From an uncultured bacterium (lineage in GTDB: Bacteria > Actinomycetota > Coriobacteriia > Coriobacteriales > Eggerthellaceae): 8,902 bases of DNA. The stretch spans positions 1 to 8,902 of the forward strand of contig CAJMOJ010000074.1 in assembly GCA_905215035.1 (NCBI GenBank). Direction: 5' to 3'. Each line of letters begins with the position of its first letter. The stretch's first letter is position 1. Under the pieces are notes generated by a model. That model worked only from the letters and a program-made list of their open reading frames with translations. It was not told where the DNA came from and made no database searches. Below, piece after piece: positions 6,783 through 8,902 of the stretch. The translations under genes were made by a program, and so were the position numbers.

Positions 6783-7937
6783 TTATTGAGTCTTATCAAG
6801 CGTAATAATCTCCAAATTTCCATCATGAATTTGAAGAGCATAACCACCCTCAATGAGTGTACGCAAATCTTTGCCAACCAGGGTATAACGCCACCCTTGC
6901 ATCAATTCACAATCATCATAATGTCCACGAGCAAGTTTTAGTAATTCTGCTTGCGGGGCCAAAGTTTGCGGGGCGATCTCATGTTCACGCGCACGCATCC
7001 GCACCACAGCATTCATTAAATCAAGAATCACATCGACATTATTTTCGTTTTTGGATTTAGGCCGAATATCAGGGAGCTCACGAGCAGGACAATCAAGACC
7101 GGCAACAATGCATGCAAGAACTTTGCGGGCATCGCTCGTTTTGAGCGCCTCTTTCATGCCGCGAACCATATAAAGCTCATCAAGCGTTCGTGCCTCACGG
7201 CGGCACGCTTCGACAATCTGCTCATCAGACACTACCCATTTGCGAGGAATGTTAAGTTTTTGTGCTTGGCATTCGCGCCATGCCGCAAATTCACGCGCCG
7301 CTGCCTGTTGGCGTGCATTCAATTGATTAACACGCTTGAGTTTTTTATAGCGTTCGCGTGGATCAATTTCGTACTTTTCTTTTCTCGATAAGTCAGCAAA
7401 CGTTTCTTCAAGCCAACTCAAACGATGCTTTTTCTTTAACTGTGCAAGCATTTCATAATAAATTTGCGGAAGATATTTCACATCATCAGCAGCATAATGA
7501 ATTTGTGATTCCGTTAGAGGACGCTGCGACCAATCAGTAAAAGAATCCTTTTTGGGCAAATTAACATCACAGTACTGACTTACTAGAGACGAATACGATG
7601 CTTGCTGTGTTTTCCCTAAAACCGCAGCAGCAATTTGCGTATCAAAAATAGGTGACGGTATTACACCCGTCTCATGATAGAGGATCTCTACATCTTGAGA
7701 GCATGCATGGAAAATCTTAACAATGGCAGGATCCACTAAAACATCAGCAAGAACGGTAAGGTTCTTGATCTTGAAAGGATCTATGATTGCAATCTCATTT
7801 TCAATCCCCATTTGCAACAAACACAGTTTGGGGTAATACGTCTTTTCACGGAGAAACTCAGTATCTATGGCAATATAGGGACTCTTTTTGCACCGCTCTA
7901 AAAAAGCAACAAACTGTCGATCGGTATCAATTAGCAT
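6783..7937 (-). CDS. rnd: Ribonuclease D
   Basis: A 384-residue protein of usual RNase D length. The N-terminal DEDD-family 3'-5' exonuclease domain (about 1-180) shows all metal-binding motifs: Asp25 and Glu27 in IAIDTEFLRE; Asp82 in FHACSQDVEIL; and Tyr148/Asp152 in IHYAADDVKYLPQIY (DEDDy type). An HRDC domain (about 203-285: NARQQAAAREFAAWRECQAQKLNIPRKWVVSDEQIVEACRR, in pieces) follows, then a second HRDC-like helical region. RNase D trims the 3' ends of tRNA precursors and other small RNAs in the cytoplasm. The ATG at 7937 is preceded by AAGGA 11 nt upstream and by a good promoter in the divergent spacer. The 121-bp spacer to the next gene has its own promoter candidate, so rnd may be monocistronic. 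Confidence 0.95.
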   Translation of the reverse strand: MLIDTDRQFVAFLERCKKSPYIAIDTEFLREKTYYPKLCLLQMGIENEIAIIDPFKIKNLTVLADVLVDPAIVKIFHACSQDVEILYHETGVIPSPIFDTQIAAAVLGKTQQASYSSLVSQYCDVNLPKKDSFTDWSQRPLTESQIHYAADDVKYLPQIYYEMLAQLKKKHRLSWLEETFADLSRKEKYEIDPRERYKKLKRVNQLNARQQAAAREFAAWRECQAQKLNIPRKWVVSDEQIVEACRREARTLDELYMVRGMKEALKTSDARKVLACIVAGLDCPARELPDIRPKSKNENNVDVILDLMNAVVRMRAREHEIAPQTLAPQAELLKLARGHYDDCELMQGWRYTLVGKDLRTLIEGGYALQIHDGNLEIITLDKTQ

Positions 7938-7976
7938 AAAAAAGCAGATCCTTGGATATAACTAAAAATGTATGGG

Positions 7977-8005
7977 TATATAGTGTATTAATACTATCAA
8001 ATCAA
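7977..8005 (-). promoter_or_regulatory. Promoter of rnd, with a palindrome in its spacer
   Basis: On the minus strand TTGATT (8005-8000), a 17-nt spacer and TATATA (7982-7977) make a good sigma-A-like promoter, placing the start near 7970 and a leader of about 33 nt. The spacer contains the perfect 10-bp palindrome GTATTAATAC (7985-7994), flanked by ATAG (7980-7983) and CTAT (7994-7997) arms. That is a plausible place for a regulator to bind. Confidence 0.55.
7979..7984 (+). promoter_or_regulatory. Possible -10 box for the lipid kinase gene
   Basis: TATAGT matches five of six bases of the sigma-A -10 consensus on the + strand, 52 bp before the GTG start at 8036. No convincing -35 box lies 16-18 bp upstream. 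It overlaps the rnd -10 box on the other strand. Confidence 0.25.
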
Positions 8006-8025
8006 ACCAAGCACACGAATAGAAA

Positions 8026-8029
8026 AGGG
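8026..8029 (+). promoter_or_regulatory. Ribosome-binding site deciding the GTG start of the lipid kinase
   Basis: AGGG lies 6 nt before the GTG at 8036. The frame is open back to a TTG at 7952, but the extra 28 residues are not family-like and cover the divergent promoter region, while homology begins at NVLVIHNTSSG right after the GTG. Confidence 0.55.
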
Positions 8030-8035
8030 TCTCGC

Positions 8036-8872
8036 GTGAATGTATTGGTAATACATAACACCTCATCGGGGTTCGGCGATAGTTCAATTTATGATTTTAT
8101 GCGTGCTTACGCCCAAGAGGGCGACTCTATCACCATTCGTACTTTTGCCGGAAATCTTTCAATGGCAGACCTTGTTGCCGACGCTCATTGTTTTGATTTT
8201 GTTGTTGCTTGCGGTGGCGATGGGACTATTGCATCTATTGCATACGAACTTCGTTATACTAACATTCCCATTCTCCCCTTCCCTGCTGGTACTGCAAACT
8301 TACTTGCTCTTAATCTTCTTATGCCCGAGGAGCCACATGCTATTGCAAAAATTGCCAATGAAGCTCTCACCATGAACTTTGATCTTGGAGAAATCGACTC
8401 GGACAAAGGTTCATTTGGGTTTGATTTAATGGCCGGATGTGGCTATGACCATATCATTATGCAAGAAGCATCAGCTAATAAGCGTCTTTTAGGTCCCGTA
8501 GCATATTTTCAGGCCGCAGCAGCTAATCCAACCCCCCAGCACTCAGATTTTATTCTTACCATTGATGGACGGACTATTATTACTGATGGTATTGGCGTAA
8601 TTCTTGCTAATTTTTCTAAAATCCAATTCGACCTTATGGTCTCTGATGCTAATTTGCCCCGAGATGGTGCTTTTGACATTGTGGTATTAAAAACTGAAAA
8701 CGCAATAGAACTTCTGCCCACTTTGTTTGCAAAAGTAGTTGATCATACCGGAAACTTAAGCAAAAAATTTAATGCGCTTGAAGTGTATCGTGGACGAGAT
8801 GTCACAATTGAGGCTGATCCTGCCATGCTCATTGAATTTGATGGTGAGCCCAATTTGTATCGATTGCGCTGA
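8036..8872 (+). CDS. Diacylglycerol/lipid kinase family protein (YegS/DgkB-like)
   Basis: A 278-residue protein from the GTG at 8036. The N-terminal DAGK catalytic domain (about 1-125) begins NVLVIHNTSSGFG, with FVVACGGDGTIASIAYEL (nucleotide-binding GGDGT at 60-64) and ILPFPAGTANLLA (PAGTANLLA at 83-91; the family consensus is P-x-GT-x-N). The C-terminal beta-sandwich domain carries GFDLMAGCGYDH, DGIGVILAN, DGAFDIVVLK and the closing EFDGEPN, whose DGE is conserved. Such cytoplasmic enzymes phosphorylate diacylglycerol or related lipids with ATP, typically returning diacylglycerol to phosphatidate during envelope lipid turnover. The exact substrate (diacylglycerol, sphingoid base or other) cannot be told from sequence. 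It is transcribed divergently from rnd. Its stop codon overlaps a possible next start by one base. Confidence 0.9.
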   Translation: MNVLVIHNTSSGFGDSSIYDFMRAYAQEGDSITIRTFAGNLSMADLVADAHCFDFVVACGGDGTIASIAYELRYTNIPILPFPAGTANLLALNLLMPEEPHAIAKIANEALTMNFDLGEIDSDKGSFGFDLMAGCGYDHIIMQEASANKRLLGPVAYFQAAAANPTPQHSDFILTIDGRTIITDGIGVILANFSKIQFDLMVSDANLPRDGAFDIVVLKTENAIELLPTLFAKVVDHTGNLSKKFNALEVYRGRDVTIEADPAMLIEFDGEPNLYRLR

Positions 8873-8902
8873 TGATCGCGCTGCTGCTCATTTCGATGTA
8901 CG
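8872..8902 (+). CDS. Possible start of the next gene (truncated by window end)
   Basis: An ATG at 8872-8874 overlaps the kinase stop by one base (TGATG) and reads MIALLLISMY to the window edge. The hydrophobic run and the TGATG overlap fit a coupled downstream gene beginning with a signal or membrane segment. Only ten codons are visible and no clear ribosome-binding site precedes it, so this may be chance. Confidence 0.25.
   Translation, partial: MIALLLISMY

Noticed and set aside
7952..8035. Upstream TTG extension of the lipid kinase gene
   Set aside because: It starts 14 bp from the rnd start, covers the divergent promoter region, and encodes residues unrelated to the family; the GTG at 8036 has AGGG at good spacing.
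8509..8721. Minus-strand open frame inside the lipid kinase gene
   Set aside because: It is a shadow of a clearly conserved coding frame, with no start signal and no family resemblance.
8829..8900. Minus-strand frame (YIEMSSSAII...) that could be the end of a convergent gene
   Set aside because: It would overlap the kinase gene by 44 nt, covering its conserved DGE motif; the + strand TGATG start is a simpler reading, although neither can be settled here.

Overview
The window looks like chromosomal DNA from a Gram-positive, actinobacterial organism. My best guess is a moderately AT-rich member of the Coriobacteriia (Atopobium/Olsenella-like). This is inference from protein style: a MucBP-type surface repeat followed by an 'IDLDDNENPLA'-like stretch and a membrane anchor, and the phrasing of the AckA, XseA and RNase D proteins. 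No rRNA or marker gene fixes the taxon. Several genes use TTG or GTG starts. I see no mobile element, CRISPR array, tRNA or rRNA.

Left arm (1-2834, + strand, AT-rich): a cell-envelope group. It holds the 3' end of a MucBP-domain surface protein with a C-terminal membrane anchor, then a polytopic O-antigen-ligase/polymerase-like (WaaL/Wzy) protein, then a membrane-anchored N-acetylmuramoyl-L-alanine amidase of the Amidase_2 fold. Gaps are 12 and 20 bp, so they probably form one transcript.

Centre (2860-6661, - strand): a housekeeping group read leftwards. The order is a YugP-type membrane zinc metallopeptidase, xseA, xseB (exonuclease VII large and small subunits) and ackA (acetate kinase). 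The first three are tightly spaced. ackA follows xseB after a 165-nt untranslated stretch in which an 8-base segment is perfectly complementary to the ackA ribosome-binding site. ackA and the amidase gene converge with only 25 bp between them.

Right arm: rnd (RNase D, - strand, 6783-7937) and a YegS/DgkB-type lipid kinase gene (+ strand, 8036-8872) diverge from a 98-bp spacer that carries a good sigma-A-like promoter for rnd. Between rnd and the metallopeptidase gene, a 121-bp spacer holds two adjacent 14-bp repeats, each centred on a palindrome, just downstream of a candidate promoter.

The genes are mostly ordinary. The parts worth a second look are in the spacers: the ackA leader, the tandem palindromes before the metallopeptidase gene, and the palindrome in the rnd promoter. 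I found no convincing new multi-gene system.
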